This document shows, piece by piece, positions 45,887-56,800 of a stretch of DNA of 64,000 bases. The position numbers and the translations under genes are program-made. The stretch covers positions 124,001 to 188,000 of the forward strand of contig NW_017803877.1 of NCBI RefSeq assembly GCF_001625305.1, written 5' to 3'. The notes beneath the pieces are model-generated. The model was not told the DNA's origin and ran no database searches. It worked only from the letters and a program-made list of their open reading frames with translations. The stretch is from Branchiostoma belcheri. Lineage: Eukaryota; Chordata; Leptocardii; Amphioxiformes; Branchiostomatidae. How positions within the stretch are numbered: the first letter of the stretch is position 1; each line of letters begins with the position of its first letter.

Positions 45887-48800
45887 ATGGTCCGGACTAC
45901 GTGGCTTCTGACCCTGGCGACGATGTCGTGTTCCATGTACATGACGACAGGACAAATCAGCATTGGACATGTCCCAAATCAATGTGGGCTTAAGTTTATT
46001 ATTCTAATCACCTAGATTCAAAAAAGACTTGAAAAAGTAGTAGAGACTTAGCCTGGGTACCATCCTACTTGTATAACGGGGCTCCCACACTCGCTTCCCT
46101 AAGAAGTACTTCTTAGGGAAGCGAGTGTGGGAGCCCCGGCAAACAAGTAGGATGGTACCCAGGCTAGTAGAGACTTAACATCAACTGCAAATTTAAATTT
46201 GCCCGATATTTGAACCCTCGGAATTGCCGTGGAACAACATTCCTTGGCAAATATTATATATATTGATATATACATCAGTACGTCACCAGAACGCACTGTG
46301 CATGCGCTATTTTTTCACGGTTTTCGTTGGATGTTTGGTCAACGTTACATCAGAATTTTGCCTGTTGCAGATGATATCTTTTCCGACATAAGGCCATGTT
46401 GATTTGATTATATGGATGACATCCGCGCGCGCATGAATTTTCGGCCGTTTCCAAAAAAAAAAGTTTTCAACCATACTGTAAATCGTACAAAACAGTTGCA
46501 AAATGAGCAAAAATATACCGTAAGTTACAAAAAAATAATAAATAAAAACTATGAATGCCAAAATCAAACGACAAAAGACGAAATTGTAAAGAAATGAACT
46601 TGAAGACTAGATTATTCGCCAAACCATATTCTGTCCCATTTGTTCAACCTTCAAAACCACGTACATTTCATAATGAAAACAACTTTTTTTTTTTGCAAAC
46701 TTTTTTTTATTCGCACGCGCGCATCAGTTTTGAGGTTCCCGGAGGATGTCATCCATATAATCATATCAACATGGCCTAACATTTGAAAACTACAGACGAA
46801 ATGTGAACCTCGTATTCGCGAATACGATCTTCCATGGGACGTTCTGCCGAAATGTTAATTTACACAATACATTACGGGTTTCGCACAGGTGCAGTACGTT
46901 CTGCCGAAATACTATATAACATCATGTATTATAAGTTGTTTGTTCGTCCCTTTTTTCTCTGATTTGCATTTATCCCTCTGGCATGAATTTGCATTTTGAG
47001 TTACTCTCCAAACAGATGCTTCGGTCGGTGGAAATCGTGTTCACTTCTTGTGAAACATGAAAAAAATGCGACTCTCGGTGGCAAATGCACATTGGCGCAC
47101 CAAATCCGTGTGTTTTGTCACAGTCACACACTAGCCTAAGAAGCTCGATGGGCGTCACTCCACCGTACAGGGGAACATAGAATCGTAGAAAATGTCTGAA
47201 AACAGTGATAAAGATGACTCCTACCCAAAACCTCTCATCATAGAGTACAGCTTGTGTCCTTTTCCGCTATCCGGTAGGGTTTGTTCCAGTACGAGAGAGG
47301 ACAGAATTCGCGGAACTTCAACAGAAGATTGGCCAGCTGGCAGGTGACCTGCCCCAGACTCTAGAGGAGCTGGGACTGACCAGTGTGGTCCAGCACGTAC
47401 AGGAGCTCAAGACTAACGGTAAGGCCTGGACACAAGAAAGGGATAAACATGTCTGTATCTGCATGTATCTGTTCTATTTTTATAACTCTGTCGTAACCAA
47501 CAGTCTGCCTCATCCATTCCCTCGTATTGTATTGAGAACCGTGCCTATTTACTGTAGCCCTATGCCTGAATGTGTTTAGGTTTAGGATCTGGCACAGTTC
47601 TGGATGGTCTTCACTAGTCTTCACGTATCCAAGAACGTAGCTTTGCCCCAGGCACGGTTCTGGATACGCGCAGTCCATCCAGAACCGTGCCTGACCATGG
47701 TCCTGTGACAGCAAGGTTCTGGATACACGTCCACACTTACGCACACCGTAACCTACATGGGAATCAGAGACTTAATTGACTCGATGTGTATACTCGGCGT
47801 TGTAATCATTTCATATTAGTTACCCGATGTTGTTTCATAATACATACATTTTATCATTTTCAGAATACCTTGGGTGTTACCCGGATGGCTCTCCTCACAG
47901 ATTTCCGAGAAAGGTGACGACGTTAAGCTATATGACGACTGAACGGTGCATCGCAGCATGCCGTACTGCGGGCTACACCTACGCTGGTTGGTCCTTATAT
48001 AAATCATTCGCATTAGTATTCTGTAGTAAAAGGTACGAAGGGTAACATTGGCCAAGCCAAACAAAACTTCATTTGACGGGAAGCCACGGGAAATCTTCAT
48101 TCTCCGTCTATGAGTTGCACCTTGCAGAATATATAGTGGTTCTAGATTGTGGCTTATTCAGCACCGTTTAGGAGGCTGTGATTTGCAAGTACAGTTTCCC
48201 TGCTCTGCAGCTACCGAGGTTTCACGCAGCCGCTGGTGGCGTTATCATGACTGCCACTGCGGGCGGGAGGCCGACTTCAACCGGCTGGGCCAACGGGTGT
48301 GTGACAGTGAATGCAACAGCCGTTGCCGTGGCAACTGGCGCCAGAAGTGCGGTGGGAGGTTCAGAATGTCCGTGTACAAGATCGACGCAGGTCAGTCAAA
48401 AAGTTACAGAACCAGCATTCTTCCTTCTTATGTTTCTCTCAACCAGTACCATCTGCAAATGCAATAAATCAGAGTCTTGTCTTGTCTCCTCTCTTCATGT
48501 TTAGCTGCCAGCCATGTTCCGGCAAGGCAACTTTGACATCTTTGCCCATTTTCGGCGCATGTTGACCACTGTCAGAGGGCAATGAAATGTTTTTTGTTTC
48601 TTGTTTTTTTTCCAAATCAAGCGAAAATTAATGCGCGCGCTGATCCATAAAAATTACTTGCTGTGGCTTTAATAAAAAAATTAAGCACTTATATATGCCT
48701 CAAAATACAGCGAGCACTTACACCAAGGGTAGAATATACTAGTAATTATTACAGACAACAATTTTTACAGAAAATGATGGTACTAATTTCCAAACACTTG

Positions 48801-49825
48801 TGATTTCATAGTCATACTAGTTCAAAGCCAAAGACAGTGACGATAGTGACACTAAGGCATGTTTATAATTTACTACTACTTACCTGTTCCTCAGTTCCCA
48901 GCTGTGAGGGAGGGCCAAGACGAGTCAGTACCCACTGGTACGTGACGGCCGCCACCACCAACCTGCAGTACCAGGGCAACCCGCAAGACCGTCCCTTCGA
49001 CTTCTCTTCTCCAGCTCTGGACGGAGGCACTGCCATTCCCATCCGAAGTAAGAGAAGATAAAGGCACAGGAGTCACTGGGGATCAGTAGAAAGACAATAT
49101 CTAGATGATTTTCCCAGTAATTTTTGAGACAGCGAGAATGTGTGCAAAATGCTGCACTATCTAAAAGCGCCACTAGGTGGCGATGCTACTACCAGCTTCT
49201 GGTACATGGCTCCTCTTCCAGCTTTCCTTTCCAGCTGCATTGGTTCCATAATGACCAGCCATTCCCTTATGATCTATTACTCTTCAGCAAGCTGATTAGC
49301 AAGGTTGTGAAAAGAGCTGTGGTAATATGTACCTACTAGTACATTAAGATTATCAAATTTCCTTACTACTCTTTCAAACTATTTGTCTCTCATTACCAGA
49401 GTAACATTGCCCTTATATCTTTACTAATAGGGGACATTTTTACATGTTGCCTCTGTCTTCTTATCCTAGGACCGTATGCTTACAATTGGGATGCTATTTC
49501 CATCTATCCAGGTACACTGGAGAACATGATTGAAGACATCCATGGCTTCCCGAGTCATTACCCTGCTACCACTGCAGAGGGCATGCCTGACCTGGTCCCA
49601 GACTACACCGCTCTGCTAGCCTCTCTCCAGGCCCCGGGGCTGCGGCTGACGGCAGGGACTAACACGGTGTTGGAGCTGGACCAACACTTCTCCATCCAGT
49701 CCTACCCCTGTAGTCTGGAGTACAACCCTGCTATAAACGGGCGGGGAAGGAGAGCAGTTACAGTGAGGATCATAGTTGTCCGATGGAACCCGTTTAAAGT
49801 GAAGGTGGAAATCACATGTTTTTAG
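45887..49825 (+). CDS. secreted WSC domain protein P3, inverted paralogue of P2
   Basis: Proposed exons: 45887-45983, 47290-47418, 47864-47986, 48211-48390, 48895-49047, 49512-49825 (331 residues), all phase 1. The first exon is a signal peptide (MVRTTWLLTLATMSCSMYMT) in good context (CACCATGG) behind a strong acceptor (CCTTCCTCCCCTAAAG). Its donor (CAAT|GTGGGC) is weak, so this exon is the least certain part. The remaining exons align one for one with P2: helical exon, WSC domain (EYLGCYPDG, AGYTYA, HDCHCGRE, KCGGRFRMSVY), HWYVTA..LDGG exon and YPCSLEYNP exon. No TIL exon was found between 40.9 and 47.3 kb. The last exon may instead start at 49471 after a better pyrimidine tract (CTTCTTATCCTAG), adding about 14 residues in frame. 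The last exon is nearly identical to that of P2. Confidence 0.7.
46050..46165. mobile_element. 116-bp foldback element with 11-bp target duplication (family G)
   Basis: AGCCTGGGTACCATCCTACT on the left is the exact inverse of the right end, and the two arms meet at AAGTACTT, so almost the whole element is one hairpin. It is flanked by direct repeats AGTAGAGACTT at 46039-46049 and 46166-46176. It lies in proposed P3 intron 1. Confidence 0.85.
46390..46777. mobile_element. family E element, complete
   Basis: Terminal inverted repeats: AAGGCCATGTTGATTTGATT..GGATGACATCC on the left; GGATGTCATCCATATAATCA and TATCAACATGGCCT on the right. No coding capacity was seen. Confidence 0.75.
47574..47745. 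repeat. inverted-repeat element in P3 intron 2
   Basis: GGCACGGTTCTGGATACGCG, its inverse GTCCATCCAGAACCGTGCC, and further TTCTGGAT blocks on both sides make a nested inverted repeat. Its limits are approximate. Confidence 0.45.
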
Positions 49826-50018
49826 TGCCAGCACATCAGACATCTGCAGGTCAGCTAAGCGAATTAAGATGATCATTGATGTCTGTATCTGTATTTGTGT
49901 AGCCGGTATAACTGCCCTTCCCAGTTTCGCAGGCATGCGGCGTGGTGGCAGCTACATGTACGATCCCTGTCTTATGTACATACCTACTACCCTATCCTCA
50001 GATTTAATATCGCTACTA

Positions 50019-50350
50019 AGGCCACGCCAATTTGATTTGTTGTTTCTCTGATTTTTCAGAAAAAATATGAAGGAATATGGCAAAAAAAGACCAAGGCATC
50101 CTATGATAGCCCCAAATGCCATGAAGTCAAAATACCACGCTGGTTTGTAATTCAAACAATGAACTTCAAACTTTTAATCAAACCACCTGGAAAACTGTAA
50201 CAACTCTGAAGAGAAGGGACTTCCTTCAACTGTTGGGGCCAAAATATGACCACTTTGGAGTTGATTCAGAGCCTGAAATGTTTTTTTTTGCAAATAAAAA
50301 AATGAAGCAGGCAAATCCGTGAACAAACAAATTGAATTGGTGTGGCCTAA
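50019..50350. mobile_element. family F element, complete
   Basis: AAGGCCACGCCAATTTGATT followed by TGTTGTTTCTCTGATTT at the left is inverted at the right (AATCCGTGAACAAACAAATT, then GAATTGGTGTGGCCT). Confidence 0.75.
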
Positions 50351-52018
50351 AATTACCAAATATAACTGGTTACAGTCACTTTTTTTAAAGCCTACCAGCA
50401 AAAGATTTGTTTACCTGTTTGGAAGGTTTTCCTACTTTTACAAGGGAAATCAATTTTTGTAGCCTAATACTTTTAAAGTTTCCAGCATGCGAAGATTTCA
50501 ATTTTACTACATACAGACATCTTGACATTCTGCTAACATTCTGTCCAGAACATTGAAATTGTTTTAACCTTTACTTCATATAGCCATGCAATCTTCTAAA
50601 TACAAAAATGTATTAATATACTTTACTTATATATATGTTGTATGTATAAGGGGCTTATAAGTAAGGTTTGCATTTAGCAAGCTTATCTCATGGTGTATCA
50701 AATGAAGTGTACATGTACATGTACATCAGTTAGATGAATGTGACTTTCACTTGACACTAACATTCTGACAATGTGCAATATAGCAATGTGTAATATAGCT
50801 ACATGTATACTGTTTACTATAATATAAATATGTACGTTAATATAGATTTGATATTTATAGGGTTCTGTTTATCTGCAGGTTTACATCCTTTCAGCTGTAA
50901 CACATAAAACAGATACATGCATGAAAATAATATATAGTAGAGGGGATTCATTCCTCAAGCTACCGACATCTTGCACACGCAGTCGTCCCTCAGTAAGACA
51001 TCTGGAGCCGCATAGTTCCTAATTAGAACTTTTATTCAGCCTGTTACAGATACATGCATGAAAATAATGACAGAAAAAGAGGCATTTGAATGTAAAAATT
51101 GTGTGCAAACGTAACTTTTGTGAAAATGCTTGGGACATGTAGTGCAATGTATCTTATATTACTGACTTATCTTGGTGAGGAAGCTTTTCAATAAAAGGTT
51201 CTGTTTGAATGAACTACTAGTACTTGTAGCACTCCCATCTGTTGTATACTACTACAGATAATTTATCAGTTCTTCCAAATCTACAACTGCACAGTCTCCC
51301 CATCCTTATCGATATCATACCATCACATCATGTCATGTAGGGCTGAACACATCACAAAGTCATGTAGCCTCTTGTCAGGGCTGTTTCCTGTGCTGGTCAG
51401 AGCCCTGCCTTTTGTATAGACCTTCTGGGTGCCTGGCTATATAACAACAGGTAAGTGATCATAAAACAGCCAGAAAAGCCGCTAAAAAATTACTGTATTC
51501 CTTTCAATAAAGTTCGCACCCCCAATTTGGGCTTCATCGCAGGCCATGGCATGCCTGCTGAGATACTCAACAGAAAAACCTGAATCAAGTTCGCACCGAT
51601 TTTTGGCCCAGCCCCACGAGCGAAGTCCCTGGGTGTGGCCAAGCCCCCGTATCGGATCACGTGGCACCCTTTGATGATGTCCCTAATCGCCATCACAATG
51701 TGCCACCACGGAATTTTCCAAAGGAAACTTTCGTTACGTATACGTAATATTATACCATGGAGTTAGACTAGTCTCGCACAATCTCCGTGCTTACCAGCAC
51801 CATCGAAGTCAGAACATTCCACATTAACACAGCTTTTTCTAGTCTTTTTAATGTAGAAGTTGGGAACACATTTTGTCCCTTGATTAGTGAAACATTTTGC
51901 ATTAATATATCACACACTTAATCCGCAAATGGGAACTCAAGTATGATACAATTGTAATCAGAAGTACCTGTAGCAGTCTTTGGACAATCTTCCAACCTAG
52001 AAAGCGCAGTAAGAGCAC

Positions 52019-52191
52019 GGTCACATTTCTGAGCCGGGGCCTGGCCGGGTTGTTTGCACGAACGAAAAACAAGAGTATACACAAATAGTGGTTGTGTTTG
52101 ATTTTCTAACACTTTTTTTGTGTGCTGTCTTATATAATAATTTTCGTTCCATACAACTGCCGGGACGGGCCCCGGGTTGGGAAATGTGACC
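52019..52191. mobile_element. family J element, complete
   Basis: GGTCACATTTCTGAGCCGGG followed by GCCTGG at the left is the inverse of the right end (GCCCCGGGTTGGGAAATGTG, then ACC). About 173 bp. Confidence 0.75.
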
Positions 52192-52305
52192 CCACCTTAA
52201 CCATGTGTTTTCAACAAAATTGTTTCATGCAGTTGAAGAAATATCAAATTGTCAGCAGAATGAAAAGATAAAACAAGCCCTTTCGGTGGTAGAAATGTAA
52301 TAACT

Positions 52306-52311
52306 TTTATT
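52306..52311 (-). terminator. SRSF3: candidate poly(A) signal of the SR-protein gene
   Basis: AATAAA on the minus strand about 1.5 kb after the stop codon; other signals may be used. The 3' UTR would contain the family G element at 53098-53209. Confidence 0.4.
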
Positions 52312-53097
52312 CTCTCCAAAGATACATTGACAATACAAGCAATGGCAGGTTTCTTCTTTGGTGGACTACTACTTACACTGGTAACAACAAACGTTAACCT
52401 TCTTCCTGCTGACTCAAGCCCCAAACCAAGTAGATTCAGTATGTGAGCTACACTAGAACAGGGAGAAGGTTAATTTTTTAAATCTTAAGCCCCACCATGG
52501 TTATGATTACAATTATTGGTGATACTAATCAATCATCATTATACAATCATGGAATACACAATCATATTAAACATCATAAACCAAATTACTGTTCCTGAAC
52601 CCTGACCTGGACACACCACCAATTATGAAAATAGTGTCACAATATGCACATGTACACAAGCAAGCATGTTTTTCACTGACTGTCCTTGCCTCTGTGAGTG
52701 TATGTTAGGGACTATGACTTTCTTATGTGACAAACCTTACCATTTCAATGATTTACATTCGAAAACTTTCTGCCTTACACTCGGGGTGAGGGCAAAACTT
52801 TGCAGCTGTGACAATGAAACCTTTGTTTGTGACGCATTTTAGGCAGCTGTCAAAGTTGAAGGAAACAATGGAATGACTCGTTCAAGGACATTACACGTAA
52901 TCTGTGCAACTCCAAAACATTAGGCAGTTGTATTGACTCAACTGATAAGAATTTTTCCAGTGCACACCACACTTGTGTCAGCCTGATGTATACAGACATT
53001 GTGAAAGGCATGGTTCCCTGACATAGCCACTACAGAGGCACCCATGTTGGCACAATCATATGCAGGTTCTTGGTTGGAACGTAAGCACAAAATCACT

Positions 53098-53209
53098 AGG
53101 CTAAGCCTGGTTACCAGACATACTTTAGCTGTGGAGTACCTTTCCTCACTCTGCAAATATTGGAGTGGATGAAAGACTTGGCAGCTAAAATATGTTTGGT
53201 AGCCGGGCT
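53098..53209. mobile_element. family G element with 11-bp target duplication
   Basis: AAGCCTGGTTACCAGACATA followed by CTTTAGCTG at the left is inverted at the right (CAGCTAAAATATGTTTGGTA, then GCCGGGCT). It is flanked by ACAAAATCACT at 53087-53097 and 53210-53220. Its terminus (AGCCTGGNTACC) matches 46050-46165, so these are two insertions of one family with the same duplication length. Confidence 0.75.
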
Positions 53210-53833
53210 ACAAAATCACTTTGCTACAGAAATTATAACGATTCGGTGAGTAGCAAGACAGTTGGATGATTTTACAACACATCTAGTTGTATGTTGATTA
53301 AACGGTGTATTTTAGAAGACAAATTCAAAAGAGCAACACAGACGTTTGTCACACAACTGTGCTAAGTACATACAGGGTAATTACAATTAGTATCATGTCA
53401 TACTACGCGAATACTAATAATGATGTCATCACCCACTAAAAAAATATGCAAACTTCAAAGGATCCTTTAATAGTGATACAAAAACAAACTGGGTTATCTT
53501 CCACTGAACTGTGAGTTCCAAGGTGAACAGTAAGCTACGAACAAAAAGATCTTGTTCACATGTAGTTGGTATATATAGAAATGGTTCCTCTAATATTTTC
53601 ATGTAGTATGCTGAATACCTCCAAGCTACAACAGACAGGTCCCACAGTTTTCACTTACACAGCTAAAATAAAGGTAAAACAACAAAAAAAACTTCCTATA
53701 TGTCACGGCTAGGTAGGAACAGATAAAAGGACCGACTGCTGACTTAAACATTACGAGTACTTGGTGCCGTGCAGGGCCCTCAGAGGATTGTGGGAAGGCT
53801 GGTGGGTCAGAGGTCACCCTGCACGCGGGGGAT

Positions 53834-56800
53834 CTAGTCGTCTCCTGGACTCTTGCCTCGTGGACTCTTGTTGAGCGGTGAGACTGAGCGACTGGTCAAG
53901 ACAGACAAGAAATATATTTTAGTCCAAAGTAAAAATGGCAACTTGTTCACAGTCCATTATTTTTAATCACATCATGTACAACAAAAAAAACTAGACTAAG
54001 AAGTTGCAGAAATAATCATTCTGAATGTCACTGGTAAGTATGTGGCTATTAAGACCATTAAGTTATTAGGGTTAAAAACAAGCATAAAAGGAAAGTGATC
54101 TCCATCCAGTTTTAGCTCACTGATGAAGATCTACTCTCCCACTGGTCATGACAGAGAAGACAGGTGCTATGTGCAGTATTTACAGGTTAATTGTACCGGA
54201 GAAATTCCACTAGCGAAAAGCATAATGAACAGAGTGGACCACAGCTTAATGTCCCGTCCTAGGAACCCTTTTCAGTAGTGTGCAGTCATGTGTGTGAGCA
54301 ACAACAGCCAGGATTCGAACTCACAACCTCTTAGTACAGGTCACTAACTACTGGACTATGCACGCTACTATAAAACCAACATGTTTCTCATCTAATTTCT
54401 TTCCACTTGCTGGCTGGTGCCACTACTGAACAGGGCTCACCTGTGATCCCGGGAACGAGACCTGGAGTGCTTCCTGTCGCGGGAACGAGAGCGGGAGCGG
54501 CTCCTGCGCCTGTCGCGGGGTGACCTGTCCCTCGGTGACCTGTCACGTGGAGACCTGCGTACACGGGGCAGACAACAACACAACATTCACTCACTCGCTT
54601 CTGACCCACCAACATACAATTGGCAACATCTGCTTGGACCTCCCAGCTGAAATGCAAGATTAATAGAGAACCAACAACACCCAAAACCTTCTAAACACTA
54701 CCACATACCAGAAGTGAGGTTGTTAGATTAGATTAGATATATCTGGAGAATCACTTATGAATCATAATTATATTTCATGCATCAAGGCTCATTACACAGG
54801 CTTGGTTTGTTTTGGACACCAGTTTTAAAGAGGACAAACAGGAAATTTCGAAGACAAAGAAATTAATAACTATAAAAAATGACTAGTAAATGTATCGTGC
54901 TTGTTAAATGACACAGTAGGTTTTGAGATTATTCTATAACTAAACTAGAACAAATTCTTCTTTTTACTCTCTTTACAATGGGACATTCCATGCAAGGGTT
55001 TCAGGAAGGGGTGGTCATTAAAAGTCTTTAGAATGAAAGGTTAATATGAAGGGTGCCAGACGTGAAAATGCTAATGTCCACCCCATCCAAGAAGGCCTGC
55101 ATGGAATAGCCCCAGGTGTGGAGCCCTGAGACACGAAGGTGAGACTTGTATCAGTGCAGTCAGATGGCTGAACTAAAAAGCTGCCCTGTCTGGGATTGAA
55201 ATAGACTCTCAAATTTTTTCAGCTTCTGGTATCAAACTGAATCAACAACAATATGGTCAAAGCCATGTAGTTACACTTGTTTACTGTTGTTTATCTCTTT
55301 ATTTTGTTTAAAACAAGTGAATCAAGACCAATACGACAGAAGCTAGGTAGTTAAAGTGACTTTTCGGTGCAACTTTTTCTTTCCAGATCGAGGGTATTCT
55401 CAGGAATTTCGCTTTTGTTTGAACTGGTTCTATGAACCTACAGGTGACAGGGCAGCTTTAGTCCGACACACTGTCTTGTGATTGGTTGTCAAACTGCAAA
55501 CAAACAAGGCGGGGTTCAGTACTACCTGCTGCGGCTGCGGCTGTACGGCCGGCGGCGCTGCGGCGAGAACGACCTGTTTGGGAAAATACTCATCATCAGC
55601 TCGAGAACATCAGCATCCGGGGTTCGATTCCCACAGAGCAGCACTGACAAGTCATCACCACAGGCTGTCTCTTGGGTGCTATATCATCTAACCACACCGA
55701 GTTGGTCAAGTGCTACAATGCTCAATGTACAAGTTTAACACAGAAGGTGTTTTAGAAGCGTAGAGCGGAGCAGGCCTGCAAAGGGTAGAATTTTTTTGTC
55801 CTAACCACAAAGTTTGTGACTAGTTTTGTTTCTATAAAAGAAGCGGCTGTAATCACTATAATCAAGGAGGCTTACCCTTTTCTGAATAGGGATTTCAATA
55901 TGAAAAGTGAGAAAAGTTTTTCTTTCAAGATCCCCTTTCAAAGCAGTTGGTCTTGGTCAACTTTGGTCTTGTGTCCTCAAGTGATCTTAGATAGCTTTCA
56001 TGGCAATATTCTGGTTAACAGCGTTTTTAAATAAAACCAATGCTCTGCACAGTACATGATTTGAACTGCTCAACCAAGGGCAAAAAGCATGGAGAGTCAC
56101 TTTCCATACTGTTAAACTTAAAGGGATATTTTAATTTGGATTACTGTTACGTAAGTTTAATCTGTGATCAGTCTCGTACAGAAAATTGACGAACCGATTT
56201 GATGTGTAAATTTTTGCAGGTAGGGAAATACGTTATTAAAGTTGCAACTGAGAAAAGCAAGAATAAGGAGATTCTGTATAATAACCTGGTGCAGTCAAAG
56301 CAGAAATATGGCAATACGATGTCTTGCTATGCTACAAAACTAACTGTGGCATAGCAAACATCATGGCAAACAAAACACAATCAAGAGTGTTAGTCTTATA
56401 AGCCTTCATGCAATTTTGTGTGTCAGAACCTTACACCAAAAGAGCTCCATTCTTGTATCAGACAACTCAAACCGTGGTTTCTTCTTGGTTAGCTGTGAGC
56501 TCTCCCAAGACTTTTTAGCAAAATACTTCTTCAGATTTTGCACGCATGATCACACACATGTTTAACTGCCACGAACTTGAGACAGTGAAAGCAATGCGTC
56601 CCAGCGCTGTTTTACTAACAGTGACATACACTGGGACAATGGCTTTCCTAGAAGAACAGAGAAACAAGTTCTCAAGTTTCTGTGGCAGAAACTGTGTGTG
56701 TCTAACTACAGACTAGTCTAGAGACAAGAACAGATAACCTACACCGGCCCAAGAGGCTGAAAGTAGAAGGGCGGCGGGGTTGTTAAGTCGGGCCAGGCGG

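Larger units (their letters stand above)
49826..52300. other. intergenic between P3 and the SR-protein gene
   Basis: P3 and the SR-protein gene are convergent. The stretch holds a family D fragment (49876-49970), a complete family F element (50019-50350) and a family J element (52019-52191). Otherwise it is AT-rich and no gene was recognised. Confidence 0.5.

Noticed and set aside
47175..47330. Frame MSENSDKDDSYPKPL as the first exon of P3
   Set aside because: Its phase would fit, but joining it to the 47290 acceptor would need a 15-nt intron, too short to splice, and read-through is out of frame.
55590..55650. tRNA gene suggested by GGTTCGATTCCC
   Set aside because: Only a B-box-like block is present; no A box, anticodon arm or acceptor stem could be matched. 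It may be a SINE remnant.
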